NCBI RefSeq assembly: GCF_012349115.1
Contig: NZ_PQIG01000144.1
Span: 1 to 64,000 of the forward strand
Direction of reading: 5' to 3'
DNA from: Rhizobium ruizarguesonis
Lineage (GTDB): Bacteria > Pseudomonadota > Alphaproteobacteria > Rhizobiales > Rhizobiaceae
DNA length: 64,000 bases
Positions 8,029 to 15,747 of this stretch are shown one piece after another. Within the stretch, counting starts at the first letter, position 1; every line of letters starts with the position of its first letter. Position numbers and translations under genes: made by a program. Below the pieces are notes generated by a model. The model did not search any database and was not told where the DNA came from. It saw only the letters and a list, made by a program, of their open reading frames with translations.

Positions 8029-9205
8029 ATTCGAAGACGATCGCCGGTGCCGGGCGCTGGGACTGGCCGGCGATCTGTTCCCAGACCTTGGCGGCGATGC
8101 CGCGATAGATGCCGGCGACGACGCCGTTCGGCTCGGAGGCGACGAGCGGCGTGCCGGCGTCGGAGGTTTCGCGGATGTTCATCGTCAGCGGGACTTCGCC
8201 GAGGAAGGGCACGCCAATGCGCTCGGCCTCCTTGCGGGCGCCGCCATGGCCGAAGATGTCGTAGCGGGTGCCGGTATCAGGGGCGATGAAATAGCTCATG
8301 TTCTCGACGATGCCGAGCACAGGCACCTCGACCTTGCGGAACATGTTGAGGCCCTTGCGGGCATCGATCAGAGCGAGATCCTGCGGCGTCGAGACGATGA
8401 CGGCGCCGGCAAGCGGCACCTGCTGGGCCATGGTCAGCTGCGCGTCGCCGGTGCCGGGCGGCATGTCGACGACGAGGACGTCGAGCTCGCCCCAGGCGAC
8501 TTCGCGCAGCATCTGCAGCAGCGCCGACTGGACCATCGGCCCGCGCCAGATCATCGCCGTCTCCTCGTCGACAAGGAAGCCCATCGACATGACCTTGAGG
8601 CCATAATTCTCCATCGGATTGATGATGCGGCCGTCGATCTGCGTCGGGCGGCCCGATATCTTCAGCAGTCGCGGCATCGAGGGACCGTAGATGTCGGCAT
8701 CGAGAATGCCGACGCGAAGACCGTTGGCGAGCAGGCCGAGTGCAAGATTGACGGCGGTGGTCGACTTGCCGACCCCACCCTTGCCCGAGGCGACCGCGAT
8801 GATGGCGCCGATGCCGGGCACACCGATCTTGCCGGCGCGCGGCGGCTGTTGAGGAGCGTGGGCGTGGCCCGCGTGATCATGTTGGTGATCGTGGCCGGCA
8901 TGGCCGTGCGGCGGGTTCGGCGCGGGGCGAGCAGCCGGAGCGGCGGCGGCCGCCTTCTTGTCCGCCGTCAGTGTGACGAGGGCACCCTTGACGCCCGGCA
9001 TTTCCTTGATGACGCGCTCGGCGGCGAGCCGCATCGGCTCCAGCTCCTTGGCGCGATCGGCCGGGACGGTGATGGAGAAATAAACCTTGCCGTCAGAGAT
9101 GAAGACGTCGGAGACCATGCCGAGCTCGACTATATCGTGCTCGAGATCGGGTCCACGCACGGTCTTCAGCGTTTCGAGAACTTGTTCCTTGGTGACGTCG
9201 GCCAT
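8027..9205 (-). CDS. mrp: Mrp/ApbC-family P-loop ATPase without cysteines
   Basis: 392 aa. An N-terminal MIP18/DUF59 domain (about 1-80) is followed by an Ala/Pro and His-rich linker (about 85-122, including HGHAGHDHQHDHAGHAHA) and a ParA/MinD-type ATPase domain. Walker A is GKGGVGKST at about 141-149, and DILDADIYGPSMPRLL-type and DMPPGTGDAQLT motifs follow. Mrp/ApbC/NBP35 proteins usually carry Fe-S clusters to apoproteins using a C-terminal CxxC. Here the equivalent segment reads VENMSYFIAPDTGTRYDIFG, and the whole protein contains no cysteine. Either it acts without its own cluster ligands or binds metal through the His-rich linker. Confidence 0.9.
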   Translation of the reverse strand: MADVTKEQVLETLKTVRGPDLEHDIVELGMVSDVFISDGKVYFSITVPADRAKELEPMRLAAERVIKEMPGVKGALVTLTADKKAAAAAPAARPAPNPPHGHAGHDHQHDHAGHAHAPQQPPRAGKIGVPGIGAIIAVASGKGGVGKSTTAVNLALGLLANGLRVGILDADIYGPSMPRLLKISGRPTQIDGRIINPMENYGLKVMSMGFLVDEETAMIWRGPMVQSALLQMLREVAWGELDVLVVDMPPGTGDAQLTMAQQVPLAGAVIVSTPQDLALIDARKGLNMFRKVEVPVLGIVENMSYFIAPDTGTRYDIFGHGGARKEAERIGVPFLGEVPLTMNIRETSDAGTPLVASEPNGVVAGIYRGIAAKVWEQIAGQSQRPAPAIVFE

Positions 9206-9737
9206 TCCACCCTCACTGCTTCTTGCAGATCACAAATAGTGGAGACGGAAGCCTTCGCCAAACAAAATCATCGGGAGGAAAATCCGGCGCGCCAAAAGAG
9301 CGCCGGGGAGAATTGGCAATCCGTTGCGGCCATCAAGTCCGCCGGGCTTTCGCCCTGATGGCCGCAACGGTCTCCCCGAGAACCGGCGCAATCCGGGGCG
9401 AACTAGCGCAAGCCGAAAAAAAGACCAGCAAAAAGTGAACAAGGAAGATGAAATCGCCAACAGCTGCGAAAGAAGCGGTGCCAAAACGCAACAACCGCCG
9501 CCGACACCGAAGAGCCGGGAGAAAAGCGGCATCGGCGTCGGGCAGCGGTGTGTCGGCCGCGCCATTTCCTGGCGCTGGTCTCAAAGTCCCCTCTGGACCT
9601 CTCGCAGAAGAGATGCAGAAAGCGTGCCAGATGGAAAATCAGGAAAAAGAGCGCAAAAGCGCTTGCGGCAGCCCCTCAGCGGGAAAGATATGCCTACGCG
9701 CTGGGCGGCTTCGAAAGCAGTCGGTTGTTTTTGCAAC
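9206..9737. other. 532 bp intergenic region with no supported gene
   Basis: Upstream of mrp and downstream of the LuxR-type gene, both on the minus strand. Several open frames exist but overlap each other, are Arg/Ser/Pro-biased and match nothing I know. The main content is the nested inverted repeat at 9304-9378. The mrp promoter should be here. Confidence 0.5.
9304..9378. repeat. Nested inverted repeat, candidate structured leader
   Basis: CCGTTGCGGCCATCA (9321-9335) is perfectly complementary to TGATGGCCGCAACGG (9356-9370). The 20-base interval contains a small GGGC-tttc-GCCC hairpin. Outside it, CGGGGAGA (9304-9311) pairs with TCTCCCCG (9371-9378), leaving a 9-base one-sided bulge. On the minus strand it would lie in the 5' leader of mrp, about 100 bases before the start codon. 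Confidence 0.75.
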
Positions 9738-10475
9738 TTATTTGATCAGGCCGATGCGTAGCGCCTTGGCGACGGCCTGGGTGCGGTTGACCGTGTCGAG
9801 CTTCTTGGTGGCGCGGTTGAGGTAGTGATTGACCGTGTGCTCGGAGAGGGTGAGGATTTCGGCGATTTCAGCACTGGTCTTGCCGGCCGCCGTCCAGTTG
9901 AGGCAATCAATCTCGCGGTCGGTCAGCGTGTCCGTCATGCGCGTATCGAGGTTGCGGATCTCGGCCAGCCTGTCGAAGACGTGGATGGCGATGTAGCACA
10001 GCTCGCGCATCTCGGCCGGACTAAAGGGCTCGCGGTCGCCGGCGAAAGAGATGGCGCCGCGCAGGCCGGAGGGCTCATGCGTCGGGAAATAGGCGCAGCG
10101 CATCATCTTGAAACGTTCGAACAGCGAGGCAACGAGAATGGACTTGCCGTCGTCCCTCGACCAGTTCTGGCGCGACATGTCGTAGAAGAAGGGCCGCGCG
10201 GATGTTCTGAGGCGTCTGAGGACCGGGCTGTTCACCATCAGGCCTTCCTGGTCGTAGAGAGCCAGAAGCTCGGCCGGCCAGCTGGTGATGACGGTGCTGC
10301 CCTGAAGATCGAAGGAGGTGATCGGCGGCAGGTTGAGGACCATGAAGGCGCGGCTGCGATAGGCTTCCGTCACCCGTTTCATGAAACGGAAAATATCGAA
10401 CTGGGTCTTCAGGCCCGCTATTTCCTGAACATAATCGTCTTCTTCCGTGGATGTTTGCGACAAGGGTGCCATCAC
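9738..10475 (-). CDS. LuxR-family regulator with autoinducer-binding-like domain (solo)
   Basis: 245 aa. Residues about 25-165 resemble the acyl-homoserine-lactone binding domain of LuxR/TraR proteins, and 183-243 form a LuxR/GerE helix-turn-helix (LTDREIDCLNWTAAGKTSAEIAEIL). In the ligand segment SWPAELLALYDQEGLMVNSP the pocket Tyr is kept (Y74), but the conserved Trp is Leu (L70) and the invariant Asp before Pro is Ser (S83). No luxI-type synthase is nearby. It may sense another ligand or none. Monocistronic, with an intergenic region of 250 bp separating it from the iclR gene end. Confidence 0.8.
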   Translation of the reverse strand: MMAPLSQTSTEEDDYVQEIAGLKTQFDIFRFMKRVTEAYRSRAFMVLNLPPITSFDLQGSTVITSWPAELLALYDQEGLMVNSPVLRRLRTSARPFFYDMSRQNWSRDDGKSILVASLFERFKMMRCAYFPTHEPSGLRGAISFAGDREPFSPAEMRELCYIAIHVFDRLAEIRNLDTRMTDTLTDREIDCLNWTAAGKTSAEIAEILTLSEHTVNHYLNRATKKLDTVNRTQAVAKALRIGLIK

Positions 10476-10725
10476 ATTTCTTCATCTTCGGCACAGCGGC
10501 CGGCAAACCGTTTGCGAAACCTGCCCGCTATGGGTGTTTCGATTGCATGGGGGAACGACGATCGCTGGTGGAATCGGCTTCAGCGTTGAGCGTTCGGCCG
10601 GTGACTGGTTGTAGATTTCGCGGACCGTTCTAGTTGTGGTGATTCGTCGGCAAATCTCAATATCGCGCTCATCATAAGCATGCTCTGCGATCGCGTCCAG
10701 CAGCGGGCCGATTGCAATTTTTCCC

Positions 10726-11523
10726 TCAGCGGCGCGGACCGAGACGGACGCGCATGCCCTCCATGATCCTCCCAGCCGCCAACTGAACCGGAACGGCCCA
10801 TTGGTGCAGAAGTTCCATCGACAATCGATAGGCCGGGCCCGTAATCGAAATGCCCCCCATAAAGGTCCGATCCTCCGACCAGACGGGTGCGGCGACGCAG
10901 CAGATGCCGGCCTCATGCTCCTCGCGGTCGAAAGCATAACCCTGATCGGCAATCTCGCGGATTTCGGCAAGCAGCGTTTCGGCCGAGCCATGGGTCGAGG
11001 CGGTAAAGCTGGTGAAGCTCAGGCTGGCGACGAGATCGACGAGACTTTCGGCCGGCAGCAGCGAAAGGGCCGCTTTGCCGACGCCGGTGCAGTAGCAAGG
11101 CGAGGCATTGCCGATCTGCGAATACATGCGCACCGGCTGGCGGCCTTCGACCTTGTCGAGATAGATGATCGACTGGCCTCTCAGAACGCCGAGATGCACC
11201 GTCTCGCCGGTCGCCCGCTGCAGATCGGCGAGGTGCGGCTCGGCGATCAAGCGGAATTCGTTGCGCGCCCAGCTGCGCGCGGCGAAATCAAGCAGGCGCA
11301 GGCCTGGCGCATAGCGGCCGTCGCCATCGAGCTCGATCAGCCCTTCCTCCACCATGTGGCTCAGCTGGCGATGCAGCGTGCCGCGCGGCTGGCCGGCGAG
11401 AGCCAGGATATCGGTGAAACGCAGCGGCGCATCCGCATGGGTGACAAGATCGAGCAGAACCATCAGTTTGCCGAGCGTGCCGGTCTCGCGTGCGCGTGCT
11501 GTGCCGTCGCCGTTTGAATTCAT
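10726..11523 (-). CDS. IclR-family transcriptional regulator of the sugar-acid operon
   Basis: 265 aa from the ATG at 11523. An upstream in-frame Met would overlap the divergent SDR gene, so the shorter start is preferred. A winged HTH at about 13-75 (FTDILALAGQPRGTLHRQLSHMVEEGLI region) is followed by the IclR effector domain to about 255. It is divergent from the SDR-dgoK-dgoA-lactonase operon across 103 bp. Both promoters and a palindrome lie in that gap, so it very probably controls that operon and itself. Likely effectors are galactonate-type acids or 2-keto-3-deoxy acids, by analogy with other IclR proteins near such genes. Confidence 0.88.
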   Translation of the reverse strand: MNSNGDGTARARETGTLGKLMVLLDLVTHADAPLRFTDILALAGQPRGTLHRQLSHMVEEGLIELDGDGRYAPGLRLLDFAARSWARNEFRLIAEPHLADLQRATGETVHLGVLRGQSIIYLDKVEGRQPVRMYSQIGNASPCYCTGVGKAALSLLPAESLVDLVASLSFTSFTASTHGSAETLLAEIREIADQGYAFDREEHEAGICCVAAPVWSEDRTFMGGISITGPAYRLSMELLHQWAVPVQLAAGRIMEGMRVRLGPRR

Positions 11524-11537
11524 CGCTTCATCCACCC

Positions 11538-11567
11538 TTGACAGAAAGGGCACTGTAATTCGATAAT
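11538..11567 (+). promoter_or_regulatory. Promoter of the SDR-dgoK-dgoA-lactonase operon
   Basis: TTGACA (11538-11543), 18 bp spacer, GATAAT (11562-11567). Start of transcription is predicted near 11574, about 50 bp before the GTG start at 11627. It is interleaved with the oppositely directed iclR promoter. Confidence 0.7.
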
Positions 11568-11580
11568 TCCATATAGTCAA
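11552..11580 (-). promoter_or_regulatory. Promoter of the iclR gene
   Basis: On the minus strand TTGACT (11575-11580), 17 bp spacer, TACAGT (11552-11557). It overlaps the forward promoter almost completely, so the two probably compete or are regulated together. Confidence 0.6.
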
Positions 11581-11585
11581 ATTAA

Positions 11586-11602
11586 GTTCCAAATAATGGA
11601 AC
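11586..11602. promoter_or_regulatory. Candidate IclR-family operator
   Basis: GTTCCAAATAATGGAAC is a perfect 6-5-6 palindrome just downstream of the predicted start of the forward promoter. Its TTCCA-N5-TGGAA layout resembles operators of IclR-type proteins. A further TTCCA half-site lies at 11567-11571. Binding here would block the operon promoter. Confidence 0.65.
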
Positions 11603-11626
11603 AATGATAAAGGTCGGGAGGCGACG

Positions 11627-12397
11627 GTGACCATGATGGCAGCACAATTTCCCGAGTTCAAAGACCGCGCCGTGCTGGTGACCGGCGGCGGATCGGGCAT
11701 CGGTGCTGCGATCGTCGAAGGTTTCGCGCGCCAGGGCGCCAAGGTCTCGTTCATCGATATCGCCGAGGCCGCGGGCCGCGAACTTGCCGAAAGGCTGTCG
11801 CGGGAGACGGCGCATCCGGTCTCCTTTCACCATACCGACCTGCGCGACATCGAGGCGATCCGGCGCACGGTCGATAGCGTCATTGCGAGCTCGGGGCCGA
11901 TCCGCGTGCTGGTCAACAATGCCGCCTGGGACGACCGCCATGAATTCGACGCGGTGACCGAGGCCTATTGGGACAACAACCAGGCGGTCAACCTCAAGCA
12001 TGTGTTCTTCGCCTCGCAGGCAGTCGTGCCGTCGATGCGGGTGGCCGGCGGCGGGACGATCATCAATATGTCGTCGATCGCCTTCAAGCTGAACATGGGC
12101 GGCTTTCCCGCCTATGCGGCAGCCAAGGCGGCGGTCGTCGGGCTGACGAAGAGCCTGGCGGGCAGGCTCGGGCCGGAGAACATCCGGGTCAACTGCATCC
12201 TGCCCGGCATGGTGGTCACCGAACGGCAGATGCAGCACTGGCTCACCGAGGAGAGCATTGCGCGCTCGGTCGAGGACCAGTGCCTGAAGGTTGCGCTCAA
12301 ACCCGATGCGATCGTCGGTCCCTGCCTGTTTCTTGCATCCGACTGCGCGGCGGCGATGACCGCCCAGTCCCTGATTGTCGATGGAGGCGTTCTGTAA
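11627..12397 (+). CDS. Short-chain dehydrogenase/reductase, probably sugar 1-dehydrogenase
   Basis: 256 aa. Classical SDR with cofactor motif TGGGSGIG (19-26), NNAA (97-100), catalytic S149/S150 and Y163-x3-K167 (YAAAK). A GGGAGG ribosome site precedes the GTG at 11627; an ATG two codons later is the alternative. First gene of a four-gene operon with KDGal kinase, KDPGal aldolase and a lactonase, so the likely reaction is oxidation of galactose or a related aldose to its lactone. The stop overlaps the dgoK start by one base (TAATG). Exact sugar cannot be read from sequence. Confidence 0.85.
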   Translation: MTMMAAQFPEFKDRAVLVTGGGSGIGAAIVEGFARQGAKVSFIDIAEAAGRELAERLSRETAHPVSFHHTDLRDIEAIRRTVDSVIASSGPIRVLVNNAAWDDRHEFDAVTEAYWDNNQAVNLKHVFFASQAVVPSMRVAGGGTIINMSSIAFKLNMGGFPAYAAAKAAVVGLTKSLAGRLGPENIRVNCILPGMVVTERQMQHWLTEESIARSVEDQCLKVALKPDAIVGPCLFLASDCAAAMTAQSLIVDGGVL

Positions 12398-13314
12398 TGG
12401 CAAATCCCGCTTATGTCGCGGTGGACTGGGGCACCAGCAGCTTTCGGCTGTGGCTGATCGGCAGGGACGGCACCGTCCTTGCCGAACGCCGCAGCGGCGA
12501 AGGCATGACGAGCGCGGCAAAGACCGGCTTTTCCGCCGTGCTTGCCAGCCATCTCACCGCCATCGAGGCGCCGGAAAACCTGCCGGTGATCGTCTGCGGC
12601 ATGGCCGGCGCAAGGCAGGGCTGGGTCGAGGCCGGTTATATCGACGTGCCCGCCCCGCTTGCCTCGATCCTGACCGGGGCGGTCTCCGTGCCAGGCGAAA
12701 GCCGCGACATCCGCATCCTGCCGGGCCTTGCCCAGCGGGACATCGCGATACCTGACGTCATGCGCGGCGAGGAAACCCAGCTTCTTGGCGCGCTCGGCCG
12801 TGCAAGCTCCGGAGCGCAGGCGGTCTGCATGCCCGGCACGCATTCGAAATGGGTGCATGTGACGGACAGCAAGGTGACCGGCTTTTCGACCTTCATGACC
12901 GGCGAGCTTTTCGACGTCATCAGCAAACACACGATCCTTTCGCATGCCGTTGCCGGTGCGGCAGAGCAGCCGGCAGATGCGGCAGCCTTCGAGGCCGCCG
13001 TCTCGGCCGCTTTTGCGCGCCCGGCCCTTGCCTCCAACCTGCTGTTCACCGCCCGCTCGGGCCAGCTCCTGCACGGCATTTCAGCCGCCGCCGCGCAAGC
13101 CCGGCTTTCTGGCACGCTGATCGGCCTCGAAATTGCCGGGGCGCTGCAGGATGCGGCAAACGGCACCGACATCACCCTCGTCGCCTCAGGGCGGCTGCAG
13201 GCGCTCTACGAACAGGCCTTCAAAACCCTCTCCCTTGCCTTCACCGCCATCGACGCCGACGCCGCCGTGCGCCGCGGGCTTTCGGCTGCCGCCGAAGCCA
13301 TCTGGCCGAATTGA
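12397..13314 (+). CDS. dgoK: 2-dehydro-3-deoxygalactonokinase
   Basis: 305 aa from the ATG that overlaps the SDR stop. The N-terminal phosphate-binding loop DWGTSSFRLW at 10-19 is the DgoK signature, and the remaining sequence matches the DgoK length and the GTHSKWV motif near the middle (CMPGTHSKWVHV). It phosphorylates 2-keto-3-deoxygalactonate to the 6-phosphate, the substrate of the next gene product, in the DeLey-Doudoroff galactonate pathway. Cytosolic. A frame extending upstream through the SDR gene is a shadow. Confidence 0.92.
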   Translation: MANPAYVAVDWGTSSFRLWLIGRDGTVLAERRSGEGMTSAAKTGFSAVLASHLTAIEAPENLPVIVCGMAGARQGWVEAGYIDVPAPLASILTGAVSVPGESRDIRILPGLAQRDIAIPDVMRGEETQLLGALGRASSGAQAVCMPGTHSKWVHVTDSKVTGFSTFMTGELFDVISKHTILSHAVAGAAEQPADAAAFEAAVSAAFARPALASNLLFTARSGQLLHGISAAAAQARLSGTLIGLEIAGALQDAANGTDITLVASGRLQALYEQAFKTLSLAFTAIDADAAVRRGLSAAAEAIWPN

Positions 13315-13327
13315 GAAAGCTGACACG

Positions 13328-13969
13328 ATGAACCGTATCCCCTTCCCCGACATGAAGCGCCCGCTGATCGCCATCCTTCGCGGCATCCGGCCTGACGAGA
13401 CCGAAAGCGTCGTCGGTGCTCTGATTGAAAATGGCCTGACGGCGATCGAAATTCCGCTTAACTCGCCGGAACCATTCAAATCCATCGAGATCGCCGCAAA
13501 GATGGCGCCGGCCGAGGTGCTGATCGGCGCCGGCACGGTGCTGACGGTCGAGGCGGTCGACAGCCTGCATGCGGCCGGCGGCAAGCTGCTCGTCACCCCG
13601 AATGTCGAGCCCGAGGTGATCATCCGGGCGCGCGAATACGGCATGGTGACGATGCCGGGCGTCTTTACGCCGACCGAGGCGCTGGCGGCTGCGCGCTCCG
13701 GCGCCACCGGTCTCAAATTCTTTCCGGCCAGCGTGCTTGGTCCGTCCGGCATCACGGCGATCCGGGCAATCCTGCCGCCGGAGCTCACGATTGCCGCCGT
13801 CGGCGGTGTGTCGGACAAGAATTTCGGCGATTATACCAAGGCCGGCATCTTCTCCTTCGGCCTCGGCACCAGCATCTATAAGCCAGGAATGACCGCGTCA
13901 GAGGTTGCCGAGCGCGCCAAGGCGACCATTTACGCCTATGATGCAGCCATTGGGAGCGTGAACGTATGA
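13328..13969 (+). CDS. dgoA: 2-dehydro-3-deoxy-6-phosphogalactonate aldolase
   Basis: 213 aa, class I KDPG/KDPGal aldolase fold. The Schiff-base lysine is K130 in SGATGLKFFPASV, and E41 (IEIPLNSPEP) matches the acid/base residue. It cleaves KDPGal into pyruvate and glyceraldehyde-3-phosphate. The start is taken at MNRIPFPDMKRPL, 13 bp after dgoK; longer in-frame extensions lie inside dgoK. It overlaps the lactonase gene by 4 bp (ATGA), indicating coupled translation. Confidence 0.92.
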   Translation: MNRIPFPDMKRPLIAILRGIRPDETESVVGALIENGLTAIEIPLNSPEPFKSIEIAAKMAPAEVLIGAGTVLTVEAVDSLHAAGGKLLVTPNVEPEVIIRAREYGMVTMPGVFTPTEALAAARSGATGLKFFPASVLGPSGITAIRAILPPELTIAAVGGVSDKNFGDYTKAGIFSFGLGTSIYKPGMTASEVAERAKATIYAYDAAIGSVNV

Positions 13970-14853
13970 CCGATATTTATGAGTTCGAGGGCAAAACACT
14001 TTGCAATACCAATTCCGTTCTCGGCGAAGGCCCGACCTATGATCCGGACAGCAATACCGTCTGGTGGTTCAACATCCTCGGCAAGGAACTGCACGAGCTC
14101 AATCTTTCGACAGGCGCGAAAAAGGTGCATCCGCTGCCTGTGATGGCGAGCGTGCTTGCCCGCATCGACGACGGCCGGCAGCTGATCGCGACGGAAGAAG
14201 GGCTTTTCGTGCGCGACGTGGCAAGCGGCAACCTCACCTTCTACGCCGCGCTCGAAAACGACAGGCCGGAAAACCGTTCGAACGACGGCCGCACGCATCC
14301 TTCCGGCGCGCTCTGGATCGGCACGATGAGCAAGCGGGCAGAAAACCAAGCCGGCGCCATCTATCATGTCGCCTCCGGCAAGGTGACGAAGATCTTCAAC
14401 GGCATCAGCATCCCGAATTCGATCTGCTTCTCGCCCGACGGCACGATCGGCTATTATACGGATTCCCGCATCAACCGGCTGATGCGCGTCATGGTCGATC
14501 CGCTGACCGGCCTGCCCTCGGGCGAGCCGATCGTGCTCGTCGACAGCATGAACGACCCCGGCGACATCGACGGCTCGGTGGTCGATGCCGACGGCTATTT
14601 GTGGAATGCGCGCTGGGGCGCCGGCGTCGTCGACCGCTACAGTCCGGACGGCCTGCGCATCTCGCGCTACAAGGTTCCGGCTGTCCAGCCCTCCTGCCCT
14701 GCCTTCATCGGCGTCAATGCCGACCGCCTGGCGGTAACGACCGCCTGGGAAGGACTGGACGAGGATGCCCGTTCGGCGCAGCCCAGTGCCGGCGCTCTGC
14801 TGGAACTCGGCATCGACGTCAAAGGCGTGTTCGATCCCGTCTATGTGATCTGA
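13966..14853 (+). CDS. SMP-30/gluconolactonase-family lactonase
   Basis: 295 aa six-bladed beta-propeller of the SMP-30/GNL family. The metal-binding acid is probably E21 in VLGEGPTYDP. NGISIPNSICFSPDG and DIDGSVVDADGYLWNARWG hold the other expected ligands (Asn and Asp). It would open the sugar lactone made by the SDR to the acid. It is the last gene of the operon, followed by a terminator at 14879-14905. No dehydratase gene (galactonate to 2-keto-3-deoxygalactonate) is in the cluster, so that step must be encoded elsewhere. Confidence 0.88.
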   Translation: MTDIYEFEGKTLCNTNSVLGEGPTYDPDSNTVWWFNILGKELHELNLSTGAKKVHPLPVMASVLARIDDGRQLIATEEGLFVRDVASGNLTFYAALENDRPENRSNDGRTHPSGALWIGTMSKRAENQAGAIYHVASGKVTKIFNGISIPNSICFSPDGTIGYYTDSRINRLMRVMVDPLTGLPSGEPIVLVDSMNDPGDIDGSVVDADGYLWNARWGAGVVDRYSPDGLRISRYKVPAVQPSCPAFIGVNADRLAVTTAWEGLDEDARSAQPSAGALLELGIDVKGVFDPVYVI

Positions 14854-14878
14854 TCTCGGGGTGATCTGCGGCCATCAG

Positions 14879-14905
14879 AGGCGCTCCCGACCGGAACGCC
14901 TTTTC
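14879..14905 (+). terminator. Terminator of the sugar-acid operon
   Basis: AGGCG-c-TCC (14879-14887) pairs with GGA-a-CGCCT (14893-14901) around CGACC, with one internal mismatch, followed by TTTTC. It lies 25 bp after the lactonase stop. Confidence 0.7.
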
Positions 14906-15086
14906 TCGTTTTGGCGGCGGTTCTTCGATAAATGTTCCGTGAAAATCGAGAAATTTTCCGTGTTTTCAACCGGAACCAATCGGCCCACCAGTCATTTTCC
15001 TTTCGAACCGGCGCGGCAATCATACCTGGGAAACAGGTGCTGCCGGGCCAGCGATCACTCTAGGGAAAAACGAAGGTAGGTTCGAA

Positions 15087-15692
15087 ATGACACGCAAACT
15101 TTTGACGACCGTTGCCGCTGGCGCCCTGTTTGCCACGGCTTTCGCACCGGCGGCATTCTCGCAGACGGCCCCGCAGCCTGCGGACCCCGCCGCTCCGACC
15201 CAGGCGGCTCCCGCCGATCCGGCAGCCCCGAAGCCGATGACGCCTGATGTCACCAAGCCTGCAGGCGATGCCGCACAGGCTCCGGCCGCAGCACCGACGG
15301 CAGACACGGCTCAGGCCGGCTATCTGACGGAGCAGTCTCCGGATCAAATCAGTGCCAACACCTATATCGGCCAGTCTGTCTATAACGGCAACAATGAAAG
15401 CATCGGCAGCGTCAACGACCTGATCCTCAAGAAGGACGGCGGCTTCGTTGCTGCAATCGTTGGTGTCGGCGGCTTCCTGGGCATCGGCGAAAAGAATGTC
15501 GCCGTGCCGATGGAAAAGATCACCGTCGCGCAGAACACCCAGGACGGCAGCGTCAAGCTGACGACAAGCGAAACGGCTGAATCGCTGAAGGCCGCACCTG
15601 AGTTCAAGACGCTGGCAATGCAGTCGGCCGAAAAGGCTCCGGCTGCAACCGGTACCGATACCACGGCGACCGGCTCGACCACGCCTAAGTAA
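15087..15692 (+). CDS. Exported PRC-barrel domain protein
   Basis: 201 aa. A signal peptide at 1-26 (LLTTVAAGALFATAFAPAAF, cleavage near FSQ-TA) is followed by an Ala/Pro-rich linker (about 27-75) and a PRC-barrel-like domain at about 83-170 (QISANTYIGQSVYNGNNESI, VNDLILKKDGG, FLGIGEKNVAVPMEKI). PRC-barrel proteins of this exported type are common in Rhizobiales, and their role is not established. The tail is Ala/Thr-rich. The gene stands alone, convergent with the GGDEF-EAL gene, with a shared hairpin between them. A good RBS (AGGTAGG-like) lies upstream. Confidence 0.82.
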   Translation: MTRKLLTTVAAGALFATAFAPAAFSQTAPQPADPAAPTQAAPADPAAPKPMTPDVTKPAGDAAQAPAAAPTADTAQAGYLTEQSPDQISANTYIGQSVYNGNNESIGSVNDLILKKDGGFVAAIVGVGGFLGIGEKNVAVPMEKITVAQNTQDGSVKLTTSETAESLKAAPEFKTLAMQSAEKAPAATGTDTTATGSTTPK

Positions 15693-15716
15693 TCCGTGCG
15701 CGGTAGTATAGCGTAG

Positions 15717-15747
15717 GCGATGGCGCTCCTAGGGGCGCCATCGCTTT
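15717..15747. terminator. Bidirectional hairpin between convergent genes
   Basis: GCGATGGCGC (15717-15726) and GCGCCATCGC (15735-15744) form a perfect 10 bp stem with an 8-base loop, followed by TTTA. It sits directly between the PRC-barrel and GGDEF-EAL stop codons. Confidence 0.75.

Noticed and set aside
9230..9565. Open frames upstream of mrp
   Set aside because: Overlapping frames on both strands with biased composition; the region is better explained as intergenic with an inverted repeat.
10482..10991. Minus frame between the LuxR-type and IclR genes
   Set aside because: The first half is the IclR gene out of frame; the remainder matches nothing and has no separate start.
11968..13314. 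448-codon version of dgoK including the SDR region
   Set aside because: The first 143 codons are the SDR gene read out of frame; the true start overlaps the SDR stop.
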